Source: JBMNGH01 sp050949725 (GTDB taxonomy: Bacteria; Bacillota; Thermosediminibacteria; Thermosediminibacterales; Tepidanaerobacteraceae). Taken from it: a stretch of 64,000 bases of DNA. This document shows, piece by piece, positions 16,489 to 25,150 of the stretch; the first letter of the stretch is position 1, and the number at the start of each line of letters is the position of its first letter. Both the position numbers and the translations under genes were made by a program. The notes beneath the pieces are model-generated. The model ran no database searches, was not told the origin of the DNA, and saw only the letters and a list, made by a program, of their open reading frames with translations. The DNA is taken from assembly GCA_050949725.1 (NCBI GenBank), contig JBMNGH010000001.1:1-64000 (forward strand), in the 5' to 3' direction.

Positions 16489-17221
16489 GGGACATGATTT
16501 ACAAATAAAGACTAGAGACAGGACAATTCTTCAGGTTAAACGCGTTAAACTTGAGCAGGGCAGGGTCTTTGCTGTCATAGGGCCGAATGGTTCAGGTAAG
16601 AGCACACTCCTTCGAGTACTGGCACTGTTGCAGAACCCACAGAGGGGGACAATTTATTTCAAGGGCAAACCGGTGGACAAAAAAGCCAAGATACCGGTAC
16701 GCCGTAAAATGGCGGTTGTGTTTCAAGAACCCCTTCTTCTTGATGCTACAGTTAGGCAAAATATAATGGTGGGCCTAAATTTGCGCGGAAAAGATAAGAT
16801 CACAGCTAAAAAGAAGGCTGACTTTTGGTTGGACAGGTTAAAGGTATCCCATCTTTCTAGTAACTGGGCACGTACCCTTTCAGGAGGAGAGGCTCAGAGG
16901 GTAAGCCTTGCGAGGGCTTTTGCCCTGGAACCTGAAGTGCTGTTTTTAGATGAACCGTTTTCTAACCTTGATACACCTACGCGTGAGGATCTATTAGTTG
17001 AACTGAGTGAAATTTTACACAACACTGGTGTCACAACTTTTTTTGTAAGCCATAACTTTGAGGAAGTACTGTTTTTGGCAAGTCATGCAATGGCCTTGCT
17101 CGACGGTTTGCCGATACAAGAAGGACATCCTCGAGAGCTCATGAATAATCCTAAAAGTACTGAGCTAGCAAGAATCATGGGTGTACCTGAGTATAAGAAA
17201 AAGATATTTAAGACCATTTAA
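16475..17221 (+). CDS. tupC: Tungstate ABC transporter ATPase TupC
   Basis: A 248-aa ABC ATPase with Walker A GPNGSGKST, Q-loop VFQEPLLLDATV, signature LSGGEAQR, Walker B VLFLDEPF and H-loop VSHNF. It lacks the C-terminal regulatory extension of ModC. It overlaps tupB and closes the tupABC operon, followed by a terminator. Tungsten supplied here would serve tungsten-bispterin enzymes such as formate dehydrogenases or aldehyde oxidoreductases; none with an intact active site is in this window. Confidence 0.9.
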   Translation: MYIIEGHDLQIKTRDRTILQVKRVKLEQGRVFAVIGPNGSGKSTLLRVLALLQNPQRGTIYFKGKPVDKKAKIPVRRKMAVVFQEPLLLDATVRQNIMVGLNLRGKDKITAKKKADFWLDRLKVSHLSSNWARTLSGGEAQRVSLARAFALEPEVLFLDEPFSNLDTPTREDLLVELSEILHNTGVTTFFVSHNFEEVLFLASHAMALLDGLPIQEGHPRELMNNPKSTELARIMGVPEYKKKIFKTI

Positions 17222-17257
17222 GATTTTAAAAAAAATTTAAAGTCACCCCCTTATTTC

Positions 17258-17284
17258 CCGGGATATTTACTATCCCGGTTTTTT
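17258..17284 (+). terminator. Terminator of tupABC
   Basis: CCGGGATA and TATCCCGG form a perfect 8-bp stem with a five-base loop, followed by TTTTTTATT. Confidence 0.85.
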
Positions 17285-17324
17285 ATTATATAATTGGTTA
17301 GCCCCGAAAAGATGGTGAGGATAA

Positions 17325-18590
17325 ATGTGGTCAGCCTTGATTGAACTGGTTGAGTGGACAAAAGATTTTTTTATGCAAAACGGTGCCTTTGGCCTATTTA
17401 TACTTGCCTTTGCTGAGGCATCATTTTTTCCCATTCCTCCTGACGTAGTTCTTATTCCACTTTCACTGATCTCGCCTAAAAATGCTATTTATTATTCATG
17501 TATTACCGCAGCTTCATCAACATTAGGAGGGATATTCGGGTATATTATTGGTGTCAGGGCAGGCAGACCGCTTTTATTGAGATTTGCAGGAGGTAAAAGG
17601 TTTAAACAAATAGAGAAGATGTTTGGTCGATACGGCGGTTGGGCTGTTGCGATAGCGGGGTTTACACCCATACCGTACAAGATTTTCACTATAGCGTCAG
17701 GCGTATTCCGCATGAAGATAACAACTTTTACCATAGCTGCATTGTTGAGCAGGAGTATCCGATTCCTAATTGAAGGCACTGTAATAATGGTGATGGGTGA
17801 AAACGCTCTAGTCTATATAAACAAAGTATTAGGCCCTGGCTCTTTTATTTTCATTGCTGCTGCAGCGGCAGCCTATTGCTTAATGAAAAAAAAGAAAATA
17901 AGTATGGATTTAAGCAATTTGAATATAAATAATTATTGGAAGAAATACATAAAACGTTTTGGCAAATTTGGTGTAAATTTGGTTTCTGGTTTTATTCTAG
18001 CAATATTTTTTGGGCTTCTCTTTTTTAAAATCGGGTTGGATTCTTCGGCTAGATGGCTGCGTATTTTCGATAACAAGGTTTTATTGGCAGTCAAATCACT
18101 AAACGTGCCGGCTATATTTCATACAGTCAGAGTTATCAATTTTTTGTTTCAGCCTCACCTAATAATAATTATACTTGTTGCAATTTTGTTTATCGCATGG
18201 AAAATTGGAAGGCGAAAGCTGTTTTTGTTTATGACGATTATCAGCATGAGCGGAAGTTTCTTAATCCAGTGGGGTTTAAAGCCGCTCTTTCAGCGGCCGA
18301 GAATATCACCTTTCGAAGAGGGCTTAGCTTTTCTTGAGTACGGGTTTCCGAGCGGGACCATGCTCGTCTCAACCGCTGTCATCGGATATATCGTGTTCTT
18401 ATTAACTCATTCAAAGGTTATAAGTGGGAGTAAGCCATTTATTATTATGGCAGCGCTGATTATACTATTTCTGATAGGCTTCAGCAGGGTTTTTACAGGT
18501 GTAAGTTTTCCAACTGATGTTATCGCAGGCTTCTTAATGGGAGCTATATGGGTAATTGTATGTGTTCTTACAACAAACGCATACGAATAA
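17325..18590 (+). CDS. DedA/YqaA-like membrane protein fused to a degenerate PAP2 domain
   Basis: A 421-aa membrane protein. Residues ~1-190 are a SNARE-associated/DedA-family domain (EASFFPIPPDVVLIPL, GYIIGVRAGR, GFTPIPYKIFTIASG). Residues ~215-415 are a PAP2-like lipid phosphatase domain. The phosphatase motifs are damaged. Motif 1 reads KPLFQRPRI rather than K-X6-RP. Motif 2 reads PSGT instead of PSGH. Motif 3 reads SRVFTGVSFPTD, where the catalytic His is Ser. So the PAP2 part keeps its fold-defining residues but probably not phosphatase activity. DedA proteins flip or move membrane lipids; the fusion may act in lipid-carrier recycling as a binding protein. It is monocistronic. Confidence 0.85.
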   Translation: MWSALIELVEWTKDFFMQNGAFGLFILAFAEASFFPIPPDVVLIPLSLISPKNAIYYSCITAASSTLGGIFGYIIGVRAGRPLLLRFAGGKRFKQIEKMFGRYGGWAVAIAGFTPIPYKIFTIASGVFRMKITTFTIAALLSRSIRFLIEGTVIMVMGENALVYINKVLGPGSFIFIAAAAAAYCLMKKKKISMDLSNLNINNYWKKYIKRFGKFGVNLVSGFILAIFFGLLFFKIGLDSSARWLRIFDNKVLLAVKSLNVPAIFHTVRVINFLFQPHLIIIILVAILFIAWKIGRRKLFLFMTIISMSGSFLIQWGLKPLFQRPRISPFEEGLAFLEYGFPSGTMLVSTAVIGYIVFLLTHSKVISGSKPFIIMAALIILFLIGFSRVFTGVSFPTDVIAGFLMGAIWVIVCVLTTNAYE

Positions 18591-18620
18591 AAACAAACAT
18601 AAAAAAAATCAAAGAATATA

Positions 18621-18675
18621 TTGACTGTTTAGTGAAGGGACTTTATAATTAAAATCAGAACTGACCGGTCGGTCG
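18621..18675 (+). promoter_or_regulatory. Strong promoter and TetR operator of the efflux operon
   Basis: TTGACT (18621-18626), 17-base spacer, TATAAT (18644-18649). Just after the predicted start is CTGACCGGTCGGTCG (18661-18675), a GACCGGTC-centred dyad of the kind bound by TetR repressors. The last gene of the operon encodes a TetR protein, which would give feedback control. Confidence 0.8.
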
Positions 18676-18708
18676 GATGCATATAATAACCATTAGGAGG
18701 CAGATCCC

Positions 18709-19965
18709 ATGATTACAAAGGTCTTCAATATGAAGTACATAATCTTACTCCTTGTTATTTTGTTGATTGTTTCAGGTTGTGGTGAAACTACACCTCAGGA
18801 TCAAGAGGCAGAAGAGAAAGCTGTAGCGGTAGAGGTAGAGTATTCCCGAGAAGAAGACCTGCCGGAATACCAATCCTTTCCCGGACAGGTCAGCGCGGAA
18901 AATGAAATTGGCCTTAGTGCTAAAATGGGCGGAAAGGTTGAAGCAGTATTAGTAAAAGAAGGGGACGCGGTCAAAACCGGTCAGGCTCTGATAAGGCTTG
19001 AACAAAAAGATGTACTATCTCAGTACAATCAAGCCAAAGCAGCTTACAACGCAGCGCTTGCTCAACTAAAAAGCTTAAAAGAAGGGCAGCTTCCTCAGCA
19101 GGTTGCACAGCTTAGGTCGAGTTTGAACCAGGCCGAGGCAAACTATGAAAATGCTGAGGAGAACTTTGAGCGTATGAAAGGCCTGTTAGAACAAGGGGCT
19201 ATTTCCCAGCAGCAATTTGAAGGGGCCAAACTCCAGTATGAAGTCGCAAAAGAACAGTATGAATCTGCTAAAACACAGTTAGAACTGACGCTAGAAAAAA
19301 GTATGCCTGTAAGCATTGAAGCAGCAGAGGCGAATGTAAAACAAGCTGAGGCTGGCCTTTCAGCTGCACAGACGGCGCTCGATAATACTGTTGTAACTTC
19401 CCCTATTGACGGGACTGTAGGTTTGGTTAATGCACAGGTCGGGCAGCTATTAAGCCCCGGTGTTCCAGTTGTTACTGTTGGCAATATGAAAACTGCTGAG
19501 GTACAGGTCGGTGTTACTGAAGAAAACATAGGACCATTAAAAGTAGGCCAGGAGGCGGAGGTAACAGTTGATGCCATTCCTTCTCCATTCAAAGGCAAAA
19601 TTTCAACTGTAAGCCTGTTCAGAGATCCGATGACTAAACTGTATCCTGTGAAGATAGTTGTGCCTAACGAAAACGGGCTTTTGATATCCGGCATGTTTGC
19701 TAGGGTTAAATTGCTAATTGCATTTCATTCTCAAGTAATCACAGTGTCCGAAGAAGCTGTAATTGATTACAACGGTACAAAGGTAGTGTACTGTGTTGAG
19801 GAAGACGTAGCAAAGGCATATCAGGTAGTAACTGGTCCCTCATCTATGGGAAGGATAGTAATTAAAGAAGGTTTACCAGCTGGAAAGAAAGTGATTACCG
19901 CCGGACAGCATATGTTGGAGGACGGTGTTAAAATTAAAGTAGAAGAGGGGGTTGACGCAAAATGA
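18709..19965 (+). CDS. RND efflux periplasmic-adaptor (membrane fusion) lipoprotein
   Basis: A 418-aa HlyD/AcrA-type adaptor with a signal peptide and lipobox VSGC. Order: beta-barrel/lipoyl half (LSAKMGGKVEAVLVKEGDAVKTGQ...), a long coiled-coil hairpin (residues ~100-210, rich in Ala/Gln/Glu), the second lipoyl half (TVVTSPIDGTVGLV), then beta-barrel and membrane-proximal domains. It links the inner-membrane pump to an outer component. Its last four bases overlap the pump gene (ATGA). RBS AGGAGG precedes the ATG; an in-frame ATG at 18730 is possible but less well placed. Confidence 0.92.
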   Translation: MITKVFNMKYIILLLVILLIVSGCGETTPQDQEAEEKAVAVEVEYSREEDLPEYQSFPGQVSAENEIGLSAKMGGKVEAVLVKEGDAVKTGQALIRLEQKDVLSQYNQAKAAYNAALAQLKSLKEGQLPQQVAQLRSSLNQAEANYENAEENFERMKGLLEQGAISQQQFEGAKLQYEVAKEQYESAKTQLELTLEKSMPVSIEAAEANVKQAEAGLSAAQTALDNTVVTSPIDGTVGLVNAQVGQLLSPGVPVVTVGNMKTAEVQVGVTEENIGPLKVGQEAEVTVDAIPSPFKGKISTVSLFRDPMTKLYPVKIVVPNENGLLISGMFARVKLLIAFHSQVITVSEEAVIDYNGTKVVYCVEEDVAKAYQVVTGPSSMGRIVIKEGLPAGKKVITAGQHMLEDGVKIKVEEGVDAK

Positions 19966-22900
19966 ATCTCCCGAAATTCTCGATAAAAAGGCCGGTCACA
20001 ATGCTAATGATAATAGCAATTGCCTTAGTTTTAGGGTTTATCTCATTTTCTAGACTTGGAATAGATCTTTTTCCGAATTTTGTTTATCCTGGTGCAGTTG
20101 TTATGACCGATTATAGCGGTGCATCTCCAGAAGAAGTCGAAAGCATTGTGACCAAACCGATTGAGTCTATTCTTGCTACTGTGAATAATGTAAAAAGAAT
20201 CCAATCATTCAGCACAGAAGGCTCTTCTACTGTAGTCGTCGAATTTGATTGGGGTACAAACATGGATATTGCTTCACTTGACATGAGAGAAAAAGTGGAC
20301 TTGCTAAAGCCTTATCTGCCCGATGATATTGGCCAGCCGATGGTCATTAAATTTGATCCGTCTATGATGCCTATTATGCAGGTGGCAATATATGGTGGAA
20401 ATGATGTGACTCAGCTAAAAAGAATTGCAGATGATTTCATTGTAAACAGATTGAAGAGGTTGGAAGGAGTTGCAACAGTCGATACTGTAGGGGGAAAAGA
20501 ACGGCAGATAAATATAGTGGTTGATCCTGATAAACTTGCATTTTACGGTCTGAGCATGTCACAGATTTCGAATAAGCTTATGATGGAAAACTTGAATTTA
20601 CCCGGCGGCTCTGTAAAGCAAGGGGGAATGGAGTATGTCATAAGGACTACTGCTGAGTTTAAGGATATAAAAGAAATCGAGGAACTTGGGATTCCCCTTC
20701 AAACAGGAGGTATTGTGCCGCTTAAAAATATTGCGAGAATTGAGGATGGCCATAAAGATATTTCAACAGTTTCTCGATATAATGAGGAACCGAGCATTGC
20801 CTTGATAATTCAAAAGCAGAGCAACTACAATACTGTTCAAGTAATAGATAGAATAAAAAAAGAACTTTCAATTATTGAAGACGAAATTCCAGCACAGATA
20901 TTTTATAAGCCGGTCATGGACCAGGCGGATTTTATAAAAAAAGCGGTAGGAAATGTTGGCAATGATGCTGTGATAGGCGGCCTTCTGGCAATGCTGATCA
21001 TCTACTTATTCTTGAGAAATGTCAGGAGCACTTTGGTAATTGCCTTGTCAATACCAATATCAATAATAGTAACCTTCATACTCATTTATTTTAACAAGCT
21101 CACACTAAACATCATGTCATTGGGAGGGCTCGCCCTGGGTGTAGGTATGCTTGTGGATAATTCCATAGTTGTGCTTGAAAACATATTTAGGCACAGACAG
21201 GAGGGAGAAGATCCAGTATTGGCGGCAGTATCCGGCACAAATGAAGTCAGTGCTGCTGTCACCGCATCAACCTTAACAACTGTAGCCGTATTTTTACCTA
21301 TCGTGTTCATTCAGGGTATAACAGCGCAGTTTTTTAAAGAGCTTGCACTTACTGTAACTTTTTCTCTATTATCCTCACTCATAGTAGCTTTGAGCGTCGT
21401 GCCGTTTTTTTCGTCAAGGTTTGTAACCCAGCCTTTATCAGATATCGGCGTTAAGGCTGTTAAATTCAATAAAGACAGCCAAAATGGTAATGATAGCGGT
21501 GAAAAGAAGTTTAACATACTTTCTGCTCCACTTAACGTTTTTGGTAGATTTTATAGCCGTCTTGAAAAACGCTACAGTAATGTGTTGAAATGGTCCCTAG
21601 AACACAGGAAAATAGTCGTTATAGCGTCTGTAGGCTTATTCATTTTGAGTTTGGTTCTAATACCTTTTGTTGGATTAGAATTTTTGCCCCGTTCTGATGC
21701 GGGAACGATAAACATATCTATAGAAACACCTGAAGGGACACATCTTGAAGAAACCGATAGGTTTGCATTTATTATTGAGGAAAAGTTGAAGGGCATTCCG
21801 GAAATAGACGGTGTGCTCACAAGTGTAGGTTCTTCTGTAACCGCGATGAGTATGGGAGGAGGAAAAAACACTGCAAGCATTGTTGCAAATCTAGTGCCTC
21901 TTTCCGAACGGAATAGAAGTTCAGAACTTGTTGCTGAAGAGATAAGGCAGTTTGCAGAAGATATCCCAGGAGCCGAAATAAGGGTAAGTGAAAATAGCAG
22001 TATGGATTTCGGGAGTATGCTAAAACCCATATCTGTATCCATAAAAGGAGACGATTTTGACATTCTCAGGTCAATCTCTAATGAGGTAATGCAAATAGTA
22101 AAATCAGTTGAAGGAACCCGTGAAGTTGAGAATTCAATGGATGAAGGATCTCTTGAACTGGTTATTAAGGTGGACAGGGACAAGGCCACATTATACGGCC
22201 TTTCAAGTGCGATGGTGGCACAGACAGTACGTTCGGCAGTATCAGGGAGTATCGCAACAAAATACAAAGTTGCAGGCAGCGAAATAGACGTGATGATTAA
22301 AGCCGATGAGACCTTGATAGGAAATGTCGAACAACTAAAAAGCCTGTTGATACCATCTCCGACAGGAGCACTTATAACACTTGGAGATGTGGCTGAAATA
22401 AACAGGGCGATCGGCCCAGCGACAATTAATAGAGATGACCAAACCCGTGTGGTGACGATATCGGGTGCGGTTGTTGGAAGACCTGCTGGCCAGGTCAACA
22501 GCGAAATAGAACAAAGACTTAATGAAATCTATCTTCCGGAAGGCTATAACATAGAGTTTGGTGGAGAACAAGAGCAAATGACAGATGCATTTGAAGATCT
22601 TTCCCTCGCTTTTGTACTCGCAATAGCACTCGTCTACATGGTCATGGCAGCTCAGTTTGAATCATTATCGCAACCCCTTGTCATTATTTTTACCGTGCCA
22701 CTGGCCATAATAGGTGTAATCGCAGCGCTGCTTATAAGCGGAAGGAGTTTGAGCATGCCGGCGTTCATAGGCGTGATAATGCTTGCCGGTATTGTTGTCA
22801 ACAATGCTATAATTCTCATAGACTTTGTCAATCAACTGAGAAGTAGAGGTATTGACCGAAAAGAAGCGATAATTGAGGCTGGGCCCCTCAGGTTAAGGCC

Positions 22901-23126
22901 TATTCTAATGACGACGCTTACAACGGTTTTGGGTCTATTACCGATGGCACTTGGCTTAGGTGAAGGGGGAGAATTGAGGGCCCCTATGGCAACTGTCGTC
23001 ATAGGCGGTTTGGTTTTTTCCACGGTCCTGACACTCGTTGTTATACCGGTTATTTATACACTGTTTGAGGATTTAGGCAAAATATTTAAGAGGATTAGAA
23101 GGAGGAGGAGGTCACATGTCACGTAA
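19962..23126 (+). CDS. RND-family multidrug efflux pump (HAE1/AcrB type)
   Basis: A 1054-aa inner-membrane proton antiporter of full family length with the duplicated layout: TM1, large porter loop, TM2-7, second loop, TM8-12. Visible family blocks include the N-terminal RPVTMLMIIAIALVLG, SGASPEEVE, the TM4 proton-relay stretch GGLALGVGMLVDNSIVVLEN (one Asp rather than the paired Asp of AcrB), and GVIMLAGIVVNNAIILIDF. Substrates are unknown. It overlaps the adaptor gene by 4 bp and the TolC-like gene by 11 bp, so the three are made together. Confidence 0.95.
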   Translation: MNLPKFSIKRPVTMLMIIAIALVLGFISFSRLGIDLFPNFVYPGAVVMTDYSGASPEEVESIVTKPIESILATVNNVKRIQSFSTEGSSTVVVEFDWGTNMDIASLDMREKVDLLKPYLPDDIGQPMVIKFDPSMMPIMQVAIYGGNDVTQLKRIADDFIVNRLKRLEGVATVDTVGGKERQINIVVDPDKLAFYGLSMSQISNKLMMENLNLPGGSVKQGGMEYVIRTTAEFKDIKEIEELGIPLQTGGIVPLKNIARIEDGHKDISTVSRYNEEPSIALIIQKQSNYNTVQVIDRIKKELSIIEDEIPAQIFYKPVMDQADFIKKAVGNVGNDAVIGGLLAMLIIYLFLRNVRSTLVIALSIPISIIVTFILIYFNKLTLNIMSLGGLALGVGMLVDNSIVVLENIFRHRQEGEDPVLAAVSGTNEVSAAVTASTLTTVAVFLPIVFIQGITAQFFKELALTVTFSLLSSLIVALSVVPFFSSRFVTQPLSDIGVKAVKFNKDSQNGNDSGEKKFNILSAPLNVFGRFYSRLEKRYSNVLKWSLEHRKIVVIASVGLFILSLVLIPFVGLEFLPRSDAGTINISIETPEGTHLEETDRFAFIIEEKLKGIPEIDGVLTSVGSSVTAMSMGGGKNTASIVANLVPLSERNRSSELVAEEIRQFAEDIPGAEIRVSENSSMDFGSMLKPISVSIKGDDFDILRSISNEVMQIVKSVEGTREVENSMDEGSLELVIKVDRDKATLYGLSSAMVAQTVRSAVSGSIATKYKVAGSEIDVMIKADETLIGNVEQLKSLLIPSPTGALITLGDVAEINRAIGPATINRDDQTRVVTISGAVVGRPAGQVNSEIEQRLNEIYLPEGYNIEFGGEQEQMTDAFEDLSLAFVLAIALVYMVMAAQFESLSQPLVIIFTVPLAIIGVIAALLISGRSLSMPAFIGVIMLAGIVVNNAIILIDFVNQLRSRGIDRKEAIIEAGPLRLRPILMTTLTTVLGLLPMALGLGEGGELRAPMATVVIGGLVFSTVLTLVVIPVIYTLFEDLGKIFKRIRRRRRSHVT

Positions 23127-24348
23127 AAGAGCAGTCCTAAAGGTATATGCACTTATAGTCACTATAAGTGTCATAGCATTTGGGTCAGTTGGCTTAGCTC
23201 AAGATAAAAATGAAGAGGCGGAAAACAAGATATTGAAATTGTCCCTTCAGGATGCATTAAAGATATCGGAACAAAATAATTCACAGGTTAAACTGTCCAT
23301 GCTTGAACTTGAAAAGGCTCAGCTTGCCAAAAAACAGCTTGAATACAGTGATAAGAAGGCAAAACAAAAGGAAGAGGATCTCAAGGAATTACTAGATGAG
23401 TTAGGGAATAATCTTCTACCGCCTGACGGAATGCCTGATAATTCTGCAATCGGTACGTTTAGCACATCAGATTTTGAGTATAAATATACAATGGAGCTTG
23501 GAAAAAAAAGAGCGGACTTGGCCGTGAAGATGGCTGAAAAAGGTATTGATGCGACATTGAGAAACATAAGGTTTGGCGTGGAGGCGGCATACTATGCTGC
23601 ACTTTCAGCAAGAGACAATTTGCAAATTATGGAGAACGCACTCGACAGGCAAAAGGAAATACTAAAAATTAGTAAAGCAAAGTATGAGTTGGGGGCATGT
23701 GCAAAGGCAGAAGTCCTGGATGCAGAGGTTCAGGTGGCAAATGCTGAAACATCCTTGTTACAGGCACAAGTTGAAAAAGAAAAGGCATACATAAACCTAA
23801 AAAAGCTCTTAGGGTTCGATATGGGACAGGAAATCGAATTAACCGATGAATTTGAATTTCAACCACTCGACGAAAAGGTAATGCTTGATGACCTTATTCA
23901 AGAGGCAAAGGAAAACAGAATTGATATAATTTCTGCCGTAGGATTGTGTGATATAGCACAACTCGATTTTGAACTTACAAGCAAGGTTTACCCTTCGAAT
24001 ACGTTTAATTACAAACAAAAGGAATACGACCTAGAAGAAGCCAAGGTTAAAGCGGAAGACACAGTCAATTCTGCTGAGGCAGAAATAAGACAGACCGTAC
24101 TTGATTTAGATAAGGCTGAGGCTAATATTCCTCTACTTGATAAAACACTTGAATCTGCGCAAGAGAGCTTCAGACTTGCAAAATTAAGCTATGAAGCCGG
24201 CCTTTTGAGAAGTGTTGACGTTACCGCCGCAGAACAAGGGCTAAGACAGGTAGAGCTTCAGAGAAGCCAGGTGATATATTCATATAACCTGATGCTGCTG
24301 AAATTAGAAAATGTCGCATATATACCCGTATCTAATTTTTCTTTATAA
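23116..24348 (+). CDS. TolC-family outer-membrane efflux-like protein
   Basis: A 410-aa protein with a cleavable signal peptide (to about residue 29) and TolC-family structure: two long helical-hairpin repeats (residues ~45-130 and 150-240, then 300-390) with family phrases SLQDALKISEQNNSQVKLS, EAAYYAALSARDNLQIMENAL and RLAKLSYEAGLLRSVDVTAAEQ. TolC normally forms the outer-membrane duct. In an organism that otherwise looks Gram-positive, the protein may sit in or across the wall or act with the adaptor. It is shorter in its strand regions than E. coli TolC. Overlaps the pump gene. Confidence 0.88.
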   Translation: MSRKRAVLKVYALIVTISVIAFGSVGLAQDKNEEAENKILKLSLQDALKISEQNNSQVKLSMLELEKAQLAKKQLEYSDKKAKQKEEDLKELLDELGNNLLPPDGMPDNSAIGTFSTSDFEYKYTMELGKKRADLAVKMAEKGIDATLRNIRFGVEAAYYAALSARDNLQIMENALDRQKEILKISKAKYELGACAKAEVLDAEVQVANAETSLLQAQVEKEKAYINLKKLLGFDMGQEIELTDEFEFQPLDEKVMLDDLIQEAKENRIDIISAVGLCDIAQLDFELTSKVYPSNTFNYKQKEYDLEEAKVKAEDTVNSAEAEIRQTVLDLDKAEANIPLLDKTLESAQESFRLAKLSYEAGLLRSVDVTAAEQGLRQVELQRSQVIYSYNLMLLKLENVAYIPVSNFSL

Positions 24349-24397
24349 GATATTTAGGCCTGTTAAAGCACTTCATTAAAGGTTTTGAGGAGTTGAT

Positions 24398-25021
24398 TTG
24401 TTAATGGACAGGCATTTTTTAACGAGGGACCGGAAAACCGAACGCAGGGATTCGATCATACTGGCTGCACATGAGGTATTTACAAAAAAAGGATTTCACC
24501 AAGCGAAGATGGAGGAAATCGCAAAAAAAGCCGGTGTCGGCAAAGGCACACTGTATGAATACTTTGAAAGTAAAAAAGACCTGTTTTGCGGGATGGTTAA
24601 ACAATGGATGATATGGTATTTTGATACAATTGGCCAAGCAGCACTGGAGGGTGAAGATTTTAAACAAAAACTGAATAACATGATGACTGCACATATGGAA
24701 TTTGCTCTTCGGTCACAAAACCTTATCAATATGATGTTAAACGATTATATTCACATAAGCCGGGACCTAAACAGATGGATGATCGATAGTCGAACGGATG
24801 TTGTAAATCTGGTTGAAACTGTAATGAAGCAAGGTGTAAGAGAAGGCAAAATAAGGGATGTAAATGTTCGGCTTGCTTCCTTAGTATATCTTTCAACATG
24901 GACTATTTTTATATTTGAAAACTGTATAGAAAGAGGAAAATCAGACATATGTCAGACCAGAACACATGTCATGGATATTCTTTTAAACGGAATTGTAAGA
25001 GATGGATATAATCCAGTTTAG
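24398..25021 (+). CDS. TetR/AcrR-family regulator of the efflux operon
   Basis: A 207-aa regulator with an N-terminal TetR helix-turn-helix (RRDSIILAAHEVFTKKGFH then MEEIAKKAGVGKGTLYEYFESKKDLF, residues ~14-62) and a helical ligand-binding domain. The start is TTG 24398 (8 bases after GAGGAG) or ATG 24404. It follows the TolC-like gene by 50 bp with no terminator between, so it is the fourth gene of the operon. It is the likely binder of the GACCGGTC dyad at 18661 and would sense pump substrates. Confidence 0.9.
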   Translation: MLMDRHFLTRDRKTERRDSIILAAHEVFTKKGFHQAKMEEIAKKAGVGKGTLYEYFESKKDLFCGMVKQWMIWYFDTIGQAALEGEDFKQKLNNMMTAHMEFALRSQNLINMMLNDYIHISRDLNRWMIDSRTDVVNLVETVMKQGVREGKIRDVNVRLASLVYLSTWTIFIFENCIERGKSDICQTRTHVMDILLNGIVRDGYNPV

Positions 25022-25150
25022 TTTCATATTACAGTTTTATTACAAATAACAGTTGCCCCCTCAATTTCCATATTATACTCGATATTATATGATAGATAAA
25101 AGATGGCATGTTCCGGAATAATGCTGAAACAATTAATTGAGGAGGGTTCT

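Noticed and set aside
17325..18590. Active PAP2 lipid phosphatase
   Set aside because: Both catalytic histidines are replaced.
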